Shown here one piece after another: positions 54,961 to 64,000 of a DNA stretch of 64,000 nucleotides. The position numbers and the translations under genes are program-made. The stretch's first letter is position 1; each line of letters starts with the position of its first letter. This DNA is from Acholoe squamosa (lineage: Eukaryota > Annelida > Polychaeta > Phyllodocida > Polynoidae). A model generated the notes under the pieces. It did no database searches. It had not been told where the DNA came from and saw only the letters and a program-made list of their open reading frames with translations. The stretch spans positions 42,055,693 to 42,119,692 of the forward strand of contig OX439045.1 in assembly GCA_949317995.1 (NCBI GenBank), given 5' to 3'.

Positions 54961-57459
54961 CAGTAAGCCTCTTGTTTAGCCAATACATAGGGCAATGATG
55001 AATTTACTTTTTTTTCAGGTGTAATCTCAAATTATGCACTTTACACAGGATTTTCTTTCTCATTGCTGGATCTCCCAGTAGGGGGGTCTAAGCTTTCCCA
55101 TACAGTGAAAATGATAATATTATAGCACAATTTGAGAATTTCAGAATACTTTGGAAATACTTTGATGTGATCATGAATTACGTTATAAAATGCTAATTTC
55201 TAGGACCTTAAGAGACCATCAGAAGTGATATTGTTGCAATTGTAATCGTATAACATGCCTTGGGGTGGGTTAATAGCCTTGGTGAAATACTGTTATCTCA
55301 CGATTCAGGCCAATCAGTGTGCTGTTTTGGTCATAACCCCGTTCCGTTAATGGGGTTTAACCGCACTCTGAGACATTTTCTTCATCTTCAAGAAGGTGCT
55401 GGTTTGAACCTGGACATGTTAATAAATTGGAGAAGGATACAAAGTCACCCTCGCTATACATTTCCAGTTAAAACCGTTCAGGGTTCTATGGGGAATCGAT
55501 ACTCGGCTGCTGTGACAGCAGCCGGGGATCGCTGTCCACTATACCAGGCCGAACGGTACTAGAAGCCAATGTACACGAAGGATTTGAAAAAGTTGTCCGA
55601 CATACCTGGGGCTTTGCACACCTTGTTAGTATAGAATCCAATGGTGCCATGTCGAGTTATTAACAGGGAACATCCTTAGATATCCTATATGAACATGCCA
55701 TGCCAAAGCACTCCATAATATTCAAAATAAATAAGAATCCAATGATTTTCCATAGCAATACGTCTTGGCACCCACCATTGTGGCTTGCTGACCTTTCACC
55801 CTTAACAAGGTCAGGCACTGACATCCGGTGTACTTTTACAGTGTCAACACAGCCCAGCTTGGCATTTCGCTTCGATTTATAAAGAATTTGTTGGTATTTG
55901 GCCTCTATATAGCCCAGAATGGCATTGAAACATGGTAAGAATAATCCTCGGCACCATGTAGTAAAGAATAGATAAGTTAAAAGGTTATTATCATAACATT
56001 TCAACATTAGAAATTGATTATCCACATGCCGGGGCCCTGCGGCGAAGCGGCCCAGGAATATGGGCAAGAAAGCACAGGACCACATCCGCTGAGGATTATT
56101 TTTCTATCTCTAGGCATAACAAAATGTTTTTCTCCTGGATTTATTATGGGGTTATAAGGTAAGAAATTGATACAAAATGGAGGAATAAGTGTGATAAACG
56201 CAATGATATATGTTTAACCTAGGACTCGGTGAGGTTACCTGGAAATATTTCCAGCAAACCTCACCTCATCCTAGGTTAAACATACATTAATTAATTAATA
56301 AATAAGGTAATTTGCAGGTTTTTGCTCTATACACATACAGGTATATACACCCTGATGGTAGTATGTTCACAATATATAAGAATGATTGATAAATAACCCA
56401 TTTATTCCTACTCACTGTCCCAGGCGACCTCCTTACCTAACCACTCTCCCACATATCCCATGCGTTACAATTTCAACCATTTGCAATGTCCCTCTATATG
56501 TTACATATTTTATCTGAGTATCGAAGTAAATATAGGATATACCATGTGGCACTGCAAAAAACACCACGCCAACTGTGAGTATGGTTTGCTTAGCAGGTGT
56601 TTCTGTGAGGGGTTCCCATCAACAATATACCGCTGGTACAGTCTTCTCCCCTGTCCCTGATTGTCTCTCGGCCCAAATGCTACATCGGATTTTCTCAAGA
56701 TTTTTTTGCAGGTGTGTACAATGCCAACAGGGTTTGAATTAGGACCTATATTATCTCTCGTGCCTTCTTGTGTTGCCTTGCAACTTATGAGACTTGTTCA
56801 GAATCTATGAGGGCAGCCAGGGATGTGTCAAAATGGATTAAGTGCATCCTTTCATCAATTTGTGACCCTTATCCAAACCTTCCCCCCCCCCTAAATTGCA
56901 CATGCACACACACATCTGTTCATCTATCACTGACTTCCTGCAACACCCTTACAACCACAACCACACTCTCCCTGTCTTACTCATACCTCCATCACACACA
57001 TTCCACCTCACATGTACATCAACCCCTTACTCAACACTTCACCTGATCATTCACCACACCCGTCCCTCCAGAGAAATACCATGCCAGGTACATCCACTAT
57101 GCACTTTGTTCCTCACTTATACCTCACTGACTACTTCCCACCTCATTCTATCTCGATCCATGATTGATATGCAAGAGAATTCAGCCCTTCAAGGATGGTC
57201 TGAAAGATCTCTATGAATATAATATGTGAAAATCTTCCCCTCCCCTCAGTTTGTAAGATAACAAGCCCTTTATACCATGACCGAAGGAGGTTTGACAGTG
57301 TCTGTATGTGTGTGGGTGGTAGTGTGCATGCAGGGAGTGGGCATGTTGAATACTGGTGATGATCTCCTACAATTGGTTACAAATGATACCATGGCTGTTT
57401 ATAAAATACAGATGATACAATTGGTGGGAAGGTTTTGAGCATTTCAGTGACAAAAAAGG
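54961..57459. other. Interior of the fold-back element, no recognised gene
   Basis: Unique-looking sequence between the arms. A 100-codon plus frame (55,260-55,562) and a 141-codon minus frame (56,085-55,660) were read for transposase motifs (DDE-type, zinc fingers) and none was recognised. One 15-bp hairpin lies at 56,210-56,283. The 56,880-57,130 portion is C/A-rich. Confidence 0.5.
56210..56283. repeat. Inverted repeat inside the fold-back interior
   Basis: ATGTTTAACCTAGGA and its exact complement, with an inner pair GTGAGGT / ACCTCAC and a central GGAAATATTTCC palindrome. Confidence 0.85.
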
Positions 57460-59102
57460 GGATTCAATAAGTAGGCATTTTACATTATGGGATCCCCTTG
57501 TCATAATCATTGTAATGAGCCATTACATGATAGCATTTCCAGGGATACTTGAAAATCAGACCTTTGTTGCTATAGCAATCAAAGGTAACAGTAATTATAA
57601 ATCACAAAAATCAATATTTCTTACCTTAAATGATTTCTCTTGAATCAAAGACCTATATTTTGAGCCGTTACTTGATGATGTTTATCAAGTGATGGTGATT
57701 TCAAATATAAAACATAGACTTTCCATGGGAAATCATAGTTATATAGATTCCCTCTTGCAATATATTTCTAATTGCACATGGCTTTTGCAAACCCTATAAT
57801 TGAATAAAGGCAATTTCGATGGTAAGATTAGGAATTTTCATAGCCCCAGGATGAATTCTGTGTTACTATGGTAACCATATGAAACTCAATAATTGCTATT
57901 CATGACAGCTGTCCCGAAGACCCTTTTTTGAGCCATTATGATATGATGACTGTGATAAATCGAGATCTAAAGGGCAAATTAAGGGTCTTTTTTTAAACTT
58001 GAAAACCTGGCACAAGCTATGCCTTGGTAACTATAAGCTCTAAAAATCAATATACCTTATAACATTACATGAGCATATCCATTGAGTAATCAAGATTTTG
58101 AAAGGAAATAAGGGGTCTTGATGGCAAAATAAGGGGCTTTTATTGTGAATTTGGCCTCAGGGACATGGGTCTTGTTGTCATGGTAACCAGTTAACCAAAA
58201 AGTCAATATTTCCCATTATGTACAATATCCCCCTCTAAGACCTTCATTATGAGCCATTACTTGACCATGTTCATGGATAAATTGATATTTTACTGGAAAA
58301 ATAAGGGGATTTTATTGAAAAGTTGTCCCCTGGTGCATGAATTCTCTGTTGCCATGGTAACCACAATATCCCGAAATCAAAATTTCCCTTTATTTATTAT
58401 TTCCCTCACAGAGACCTTTGTTTTGAGCCATGAAATGATGATATTTATGGATTAAGATTTTGAGGGCAAAATAAAGGTTTTCTATCAGAAATCTGATTTC
58501 TATGTTGCCATGGTAACCACACGACCTGAAAATCAAAATTTACCTATATGTATGATTTTCCTTACAAGGACCTATATTTTGAGCCATTACATGACCATGT
58601 TCATGGATAAGTTGAGATTTTAATGGCCAAATAAGGGTTCTTATTGGCCCAAGGTGCATAAATTCTCTGTTGCCATGTTTATGATTTCCCTCACAGATAC
58701 CTTCATTTTGAGCCCTTACATGATGATATTTATGGATAAATTAAGATTTTGAGGGCAAAGTAAGGGTTTGTTATCAGAAATCTGGTCCCAGGTACATGAA
58801 TTCTATGTTGCCGTGATAACCACACAACCTGAAAATCAATATTTCCCATTGGGTATGCTTTTCCTTTGTTTTGAGTCATTACCCGGCCATATTCATGGAT
58901 AAATTGAGATTTTGAGGGCAAAATATGGGGTTTTCATTGGAAATTTGACCTATATGGCAGCCAGCTTGGATTTTAGGGTGTTCCAATGGAATTTCGAAAT
59001 GTCTCCCCATCCAGATTTAAAGAGGGGCTAAAAATGAACCTGTATGCAATCTTTCAGAGTATTGTCCAGCAAGTTCCCCTGTGATCCATAACAGCCCTTA
59101 CT
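57460..59102 (-). repeat. Right arm of the fold-back element
   Basis: Inverted relative to the left arm: CATGAATTCTCTGTTGCCATGG with GTAACCAC, GAAAATCAATATTTCCCATT and GAGATTTTGAGGGCAAAATA recur every ~160 bp. It lacks the 1,529-bp duplication and is about half as long as the left arm. Confidence 0.85.
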
Positions 59103-60676
59103 GCTACCCTTGTCAAGGTAGTTAGGTAGGACTGAGTCACTAAACAACATGGCTGTCTGCCAAATCAGTCCCTCCAATCACCTCCATGAGAGGCGCAACA
59201 TGAAAGCTAAATCCCGATGTTTGAGGTGCAGTGAGGTTATTTCCAGACGAATAAATACCAGACCTCATCTCCCCTTATTTGCACTTGTAGACATAGTATT
59301 TGGCATGCTATCTGATAGACTCAGTTCTGATTCAGTGCCAATGTTTCAGTGATAGTGTAATTGCTTTTTCAAGCACAGGTCTTAAATAACCAGCCTTATC
59401 TGAGGGAATTGCAATAGAGAGGTTGGTTAGGAAAAGACAAAAGTTCTTTTAGAACCACTCTAAAAGGACAAGATCGCTGTAATTCAATATCAACCTGTAC
59501 CGGTGGGTTCGATACTGTCATAATTATATAGGTACATTGTACTGGTTTTATAAAAATGCTATCACACATGGAAGCACAACTGATTGGAACATTGATTCAC
59601 TGAAAGGATGGAGTTAGTCTAGGAGGCCATTACTACGAATGCACACTCCAAGTCATACCAAATTCCCATAGGATTAGCATTAGGATTTCATCTCGTAAGT
59701 GATCATTGTGTGTTAAGAAATGACCTCCTGGTGTCCTCTAACAAGGAGGGAGTGGGGAATTATGTCCTGCTGAAAAGTGTGCCTACGGACCTGCAGAATA
59801 CCAGCGACCACTAGTCTTGAGCCTTACTACAGCCTAGAGCAAGATAAACTAAACCCATAATAAGACAATATAGCATAAATATCAAGAATAGTATAGGTTC
59901 CCTAGGATATGTTACTCAATAGTGTCCTATAGTGCAAGCCACCTCCCTCTACCCCCCCTCCTTAAAAGTAGGCTCCCTTTTGTGTTCAGTATTGAGTCTA
60001 ATGTAGGATAAGGGGGTTTATAGAGGTGTCAGGAATCTTTATCAGAGTGATATCAAATGGAAACAAGGGGCCACCTGTACCAAAGAATCCTGTTGAATCC
60101 AAAATTTGTGGTCTTGATTCTCAAATTCGGCCAAAGGTACCTAAAAATGAGGTTTGATGATGAGAATATTTTAAAAATGTAAAAAAGTTATATTGAAAAT
60201 GATTGGAACTTTTTATAGATGCAACATGCTAATCAAAGTCAGTACCTTAATATACATACCCCAATGTTTGCCTATCCCAACCTGACTACTACTCTACCTG
60301 CGTATGGCTCTGCCTCTCCCACATACTGCCTATCCCTTAGTCTGACTATCACTCATACTACCTATCCCCTGAAACATCTAGAGTTTAATTAGGTTTTCCT
60401 TCAAATGGCTTAAAGGATTAAAGTTTACCCCTCACCTTTGTACCTAATTTTCTCTGTACATTCTTACCAACAGTCTAACCTCAAGGATATATAGCATGAG
60501 TGATAGGTAGATGTATGCGTGAAGTAGACTGTTAAATTTGTTCCTTAGGGGATAGGGTGACTAAGAGATCAAAATGAAGGTTGGTTGTGAGCTATCCCAG
60601 CTGAACAAGCTGTAATAGATTATGAAGGCATGCACAATGTCTCCAATATATACACAATAAAGAAGAATCAATTGAT
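59103..60676. other. Non-coding stretch with one MITE copy
   Basis: No supported gene. The MITE-like copy at 59,625-59,730 is annotated separately. Confidence 0.4.
59625..59730. mobile_element. Small MITE, copy 2 (related to 6,646-6,769)
   Basis: GGAGGCCATTACTACGAATG at the left and GTTAAGAAATGACCTCCTGG at the right match the ends at 6,646-6,769. The interior is different. Confidence 0.45.
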
Positions 60677-60822
60677 TTTTCCATCGTAAGCGAGTCGCGC
60701 ACGGCCATTCTCTGCCTCTTCTTGCTTCCTCCTGTGAACTACATCCGGGCCACTGACACATTTCGTCGAGCAAGGAGGTGGGCAGGGGGAATGGTGGACT
60801 GCGACTCGCTTACGATGGAAAA
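60677..60822. mobile_element. MITE-like element with perfect 22-bp termini
   Basis: TTTTCCATCGTAAGCGAGTC plus GC, and its exact complement at 60,801-60,822. Imperfect pairing continues inward (CCATTCTCTGCC against CCATTCCCCCTGCC). CpG content of the arms (GCGAGTCGCGC) is unusually high for this window. Confidence 0.8.
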
Positions 60823-61020
60823 TGTATGGATTCCTTCTATATTTCAAAGGTTAGAGCCCAAAATGGCCTACGATCACCATCTATGGATCATTAATTATTG
60901 GGGCTAGGATATTATACCATGACACCGTTGGATTCAATACAAATAGTGGGTGCGCTAGCATAGGACTACTGCTACAGGTTAGAATTTATTTACTTTTGCA
61001 TTGAATTTCTTCACTGTTCA

Positions 61021-61092
61021 GTGTGGCGCAATGGCTAAGGCCTCCACCTATCTCAACTACGGCCGGGGTTTAATACTCCTACGAGTTGGGAT
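61021..61092 (+). repeat. tRNA-like sequence, probable SINE head
   Basis: GTGTGGCGCAATGGCTAAGG resembles a polymerase III A box (TGGCNNARTGG). GGGGTTTAATACTCC, 31 bp further on, resembles a degenerate B box (GGTTCGANNCC). No cloverleaf with a clean acceptor stem could be drawn, so it is read as a tRNA-derived SINE head or pseudo-tRNA. Confidence 0.45.
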
Positions 61093-63734
61093 GATTTTTC
61101 ACATTGAAACAATGGCGAGACTGACTTTGTATGTCCGTCAGCATTTCCCAAAATATTCTAAGTCCAACTTGACATAGAGAAAGTATATCCAAAAATCCCG
61201 AAAATGAACATGTGCATATAATATTATGCTCTGGTAAGGCACTGGTAGAGGACAGCATAACAGTAAGGGAGGTGGCAGAATAGTGGTATAAGTTACGGTA
61301 ATGTGCCCTTAAATCAAGCTTGAGTATGGACAATCCGTGTAAGCTGTTTTAGAGGCTTGAGTCGTTAGCATGAGGTAGAGGAGGCAGTCACTAGAGGAAA
61401 AAGTATATCTACAACATGATATTTTAAACAGGAGGGGTAGACCTCTGTACAAAGGCACAAAGATGGTCATTATTGGCCGAGAGACTTGTCTCCTCGGCCA
61501 TCTATACGTCGTGTAAGAGGGGGGCAGCAGGTCATATCAAAAACAGCCAAAAGGCCTCTACTATAGATCAGCTACTGAAATCAGTCAACCATGACTAAGA
61601 CTGCAGTGTAGACTAGACCAGTCACCTGCACGCAGTCCTGGCATAACAATCCAGTACACTACTCCCTAATAGCCCCTGACCCTTCTGTACTACTCAAATC
61701 ATTTATAGATGTAATCAAGATGACACGAGGTATATGGTACTTAGCTGTTGTACCATATACCTTGTAATTACACATCTCTACTACAATCTCTCGGCCATTA
61801 CATCTGTGATGTACAATTTACTCTTGATAATGTACTTGACCAAGCGTGACCTCGTCATCATTCACATGAATAAAGGCATGGATATTCTTCATAATCCATA
61901 GAGTAGCCGCGGGTATTACTGACATGGTGGGTATTTCTGGCACCGCTATCATAGTGCAGATGATTAAGCAATATGCGAATGAGGTTGCAGGTATTTTTCC
62001 ACTTTGAGCCCATTCTTGTGACCTTCATCTCTCATCCCATACGCAAAGTGATAAGTAAATCAGGTTTATAAATTAACTTATTCAACTTAAATGATATTTC
62101 CTTTACCTAAGGATATCAGCTATCCACCAGAATAGTTATTTTTAATTTGATTTAAAAAATATTAATAGCTTCCTTGAAGTCTTTTCACTGGTGGTTGGAA
62201 TATGCAAGTATCGTGTTCACACAACAGCTTGTGATCCTTTTACAGGTAGAAACTACTTATGGTATACATTGAATTGTAAAAGACATTCTGTGGTGGGGTT
62301 GATTTATAGATATTTTTGTGAAGGAGTGATAAATATTATGTACAATTGGTGTGTAGAATACAGACAAGGCTAAGGTTGGTATATAACATTGTCTTTGGTG
62401 TAGATCTACAGTAAGCATAGTGGGCTGCGTTTAGTGCCTAGATGTTGGTAGTGTAGATAAGGTATCGACGCAGCCGTATACACGCTAAAGACCCTGGACT
62501 TCTGTCCCATGTTTCTCTCCCCTAGGAAGTGAAGGTAGGAAGCGCCCTAGGTCATCCATTTACAAGGCCATTGTAGACATCTGCATTGGTTGGATGTGGG
62601 GTAATGCCGAACCATAGATCTATTCAGAGAGGCATCTTCAGCAGAAGAAGGAATGTTGCATTGGTAGTCAAGTAGGAATAGTCTGAGAGAAACCTGCACC
62701 GAGCGATGGAATAGCCAATAAGGCATGTTCTCATGGAATTCTTTCTAGATTTGTAATAGGGTCGGGATCATTGGGTTTCCCGCTTTCCTTTTGATATAGT
62801 TACTTCGCACAGTCCTCTGTTAACGTAAATTTAATGTGAGGAAGTACCGTCATGTGGAAGGCCAACTCAATATGAAATATTCAGGGGAATATGATGAACT
62901 TAATGACAAAACATGTGACCATAGGATTGTATATAAGGGCCCATGCAGGTGAACGACTGTACTTCGAGCAAATGACTGTTTAAGTGGGGTCTTGCTATAC
63001 TACTGACGTCACTGCCATTGTTAACCGCCCCCTCGCCCAATCCTTAACGTTCACTACCGGTACTATAAAATTGGGGGAGGGGTGTCGCAGAGAAAGACAA
63101 AATCACCTTTCTGTCTCCACGTTTATGTTGGGTTCGGTTCCATACGGTTCAGGGTTGGTGGTCACAATGCCATCTTTTCTGTCATTCCTGCCACCAGTCG
63201 ATACTGCACATGTAGTGGGTGTCGTAAACGTCAGCTGATGGTGCCGTAAAAGAGCAGGACGCCATGACGGCCTAGTGCCTCTACATCAAGACGGCCATTA
63301 TTACTCAGGGGGGACTGAAGGGAGTCGGTGTGATGAGAACTTGACCTTTGAGTCTCATTACTTCGGCTAGATTGAACCCTAGTAGCATGGTTAGACCCAA
63401 TGTCCTATATTGAATAATTTCATGTTGATTATTTTCACCCTTTATGATCTATGAAGAGAGTACCGCGTAATGAATGGGCTAATGGGCACCGAATGAAGTG
63501 TATCATAGGATATCGAAGCGAGTGGCCGTAGGCCACAAGTTTTGCTATTCTACGATACACCGAATGAGCAGTCGCCGCGGTTATGGGAGCAGCAGCAACA
63601 AAGCTGGGGGGCTCACAACCCAGACTGCAGGATATTTTCACACTTTGAATATATACTAGTTATATGTGAGTGACCTCCCTGGGCTTTGTATCATATCAAT
63701 GACTTATAGAGACCTGGTTCATTTCTCATCAGTC
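61093..63734. other. Non-coding stretch, nothing recognised
   Basis: No gene with a recognisable domain. It holds a 13-bp hairpin at 61,728-61,762 (AGGTATATGGTAC / GTACCATATACCT). Confidence 0.4.
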
Positions 63735-63812
63735 CCTGTGGTGCAATGCATAGGGACTTGGATTTGGGATCAGTGGAGTGCAGGTTGGACCCCTACCCTG
63801 GCAATGAAAATT
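63735..63812 (+). repeat. tRNA-like sequence, probable SINE head
   Basis: CCTGTGGTGCAATGCATAGG resembles an A box, and GCAGGTTGGACCCCTACCC a B box (GGTTNGANCCC), about 50 bp apart. Related in style, but not obviously in sequence, to 61,021-61,092. Confidence 0.45.
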
Positions 63813-63856
63813 TTGTAGGTTTTAACATTTAACATATGACATGTTAGGACATGTAA

Positions 63857-63920
63857 GGAGTGCTGATATCATGGATATCCGCACTCCTAGGAGTGCCGAT
63901 ATCCATGATATCAGCACTCC
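63857..63920. repeat. 64-bp near-perfect palindrome
   Basis: Two abutting 32-bp arms (GGAGTGCTGATATCATGGAT through CGCACTCCT, and its complement) with a single mismatch and no spacer. GATATC occurs in each arm. Related core sequences occur at 20,731 and 46,850. Confidence 0.92.
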
Positions 63921-63926
63921 TAGAAC

Positions 63927-64000
63927 ATGCAATATCGACAGGTATCAGAATGGGAATATCCAGAAAAAGCACCCAAAATCACAGAAGTAGTGTAATAACA
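63927..64000 (+). repeat. Dispersed repeat, copy 2 (other at 46,893-46,966)
   Basis: GCAATATCGACAGGTATCAG and AATCACAGAAGTAGTGTAAT match the first copy. The repeat runs off the window end. Confidence 0.85.

Larger units (their letters stand above)
51250..59102. mobile_element. Large fold-back-like element with tandem-repeat arms
   Basis: The left end (AGTAGGGGCTGTTA, then CACAGGGGAACTTGCTGGAC) and the complement of the right end (AGTAAGGGCTGTTA, then CACAGGGGAACTTGCTGGAC) are inverted copies. The match continues through TCATTTTTAGCCC, CTGGATGGGGAGACATT and CCAATTTCC-like blocks into arms made of ~165-bp tandem units. A unit contains CTCAAAATCTCAATTTATCC, a CATGTAAGGGCTCAAAA block, GGGAAATATTGATTTTCAGG and GGTTACCATGGCAACA-GAATTCATG. 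The left arm spans about 51,250-54,960, the right about 57,460-59,102. No transposase is recognisable in the 2.5-kb centre. Fold-back elements are known for long inverted termini with internal tandem subrepeats, but no family assignment is possible. No flanking duplication was found. Confidence 0.8.

Noticed and set aside
55660-56085. 141-codon minus ORF in the fold-back interior as a transposase candidate
   Set aside because: No DDE, zinc-finger or other transposase motif seen, and it is not longer than other chance frames in the window.

Overview
The window is eukaryotic, intron-bearing and AT-rich, with very little coding sequence and a dense, layered population of transposable elements and tandem repeats. 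The element mix suggests a marine invertebrate: a Crypton-type tyrosine recombinase with a KIAA1958-like (DUF3504) catalytic domain, a DIRS-like tyrosine-recombinase retroelement relic, a CR1/L2-group LINE, a short retroposon ending in (ACTC)n, and many MITEs. A hemichordate, echinoderm, lancelet or lophotrochozoan would all fit. That assignment is inference, because no host gene here identifies the species.

Layout. 0-17 kb: repeat fragments, two of the three copies of a ~185-bp retroposon (each with its own target duplication), several small inverted-repeat elements and a 22-bp minisatellite (12.4-13.0 kb). 17-21 kb: a 235-bp Harbinger-like MITE with TTA duplications, then a 2.5-kb terminal-inverted-repeat element holding a small zinc-ribbon-like ORF. 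21.7-25.6 kb: a nested cluster. A dead LINE on the minus strand, whose 3' tail is a triplet microsatellite, is split by a 247-bp piggyBac-like MITE flanked by TTAA. It abuts a plus-strand relic with a gag-like region, a Cys/His-rich motif and the HSLRRGG box of a tyrosine recombinase. 26-36 kb: the third retroposon copy, more MITEs, a GTGTTTA motif cluster (30.9-31.4 kb) and a ~2-kb inverted-terminus element (32.4-34.4 kb). 37-39.3 kb: a 51-bp minisatellite interrupted by (TA)n and by a hAT-like MITE. 39.6-40.5 kb: a compact fold-back element. 41.6-43.7 kb: the Crypton gene, minus strand, three exons with consensus splice sites, all recognisable recombinase motifs, and two frame breaks that both fall in A/T homopolymers. 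45.2-45.7 kb: a palindrome and a 182-bp tandem duplication full of TGACGTCA-like sites. 46.1-46.25 kb: a possible first coding exon of an unidentified host gene.

51.25-59.10 kb: the most striking structure. This is a ~7.85-kb fold-back-like element whose outer ends are inverted copies of each other. Its arms consist of divergent ~165-bp tandem units, and the left arm also contains an apparently exact 1,529-bp tandem duplication. No transposase is recognisable in its interior. The last 5 kb hold further inverted repeats and two tRNA-like (SINE-head) sequences.

The readable machinery is mobile-element enzymology: one nearly intact spliced Crypton recombinase and two dead retroelements. The rest is non-autonomous. 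At least three unrelated loci share one architecture, inverted termini built from short tandem subrepeats, which may reflect a lineage-specific fold-back expansion.
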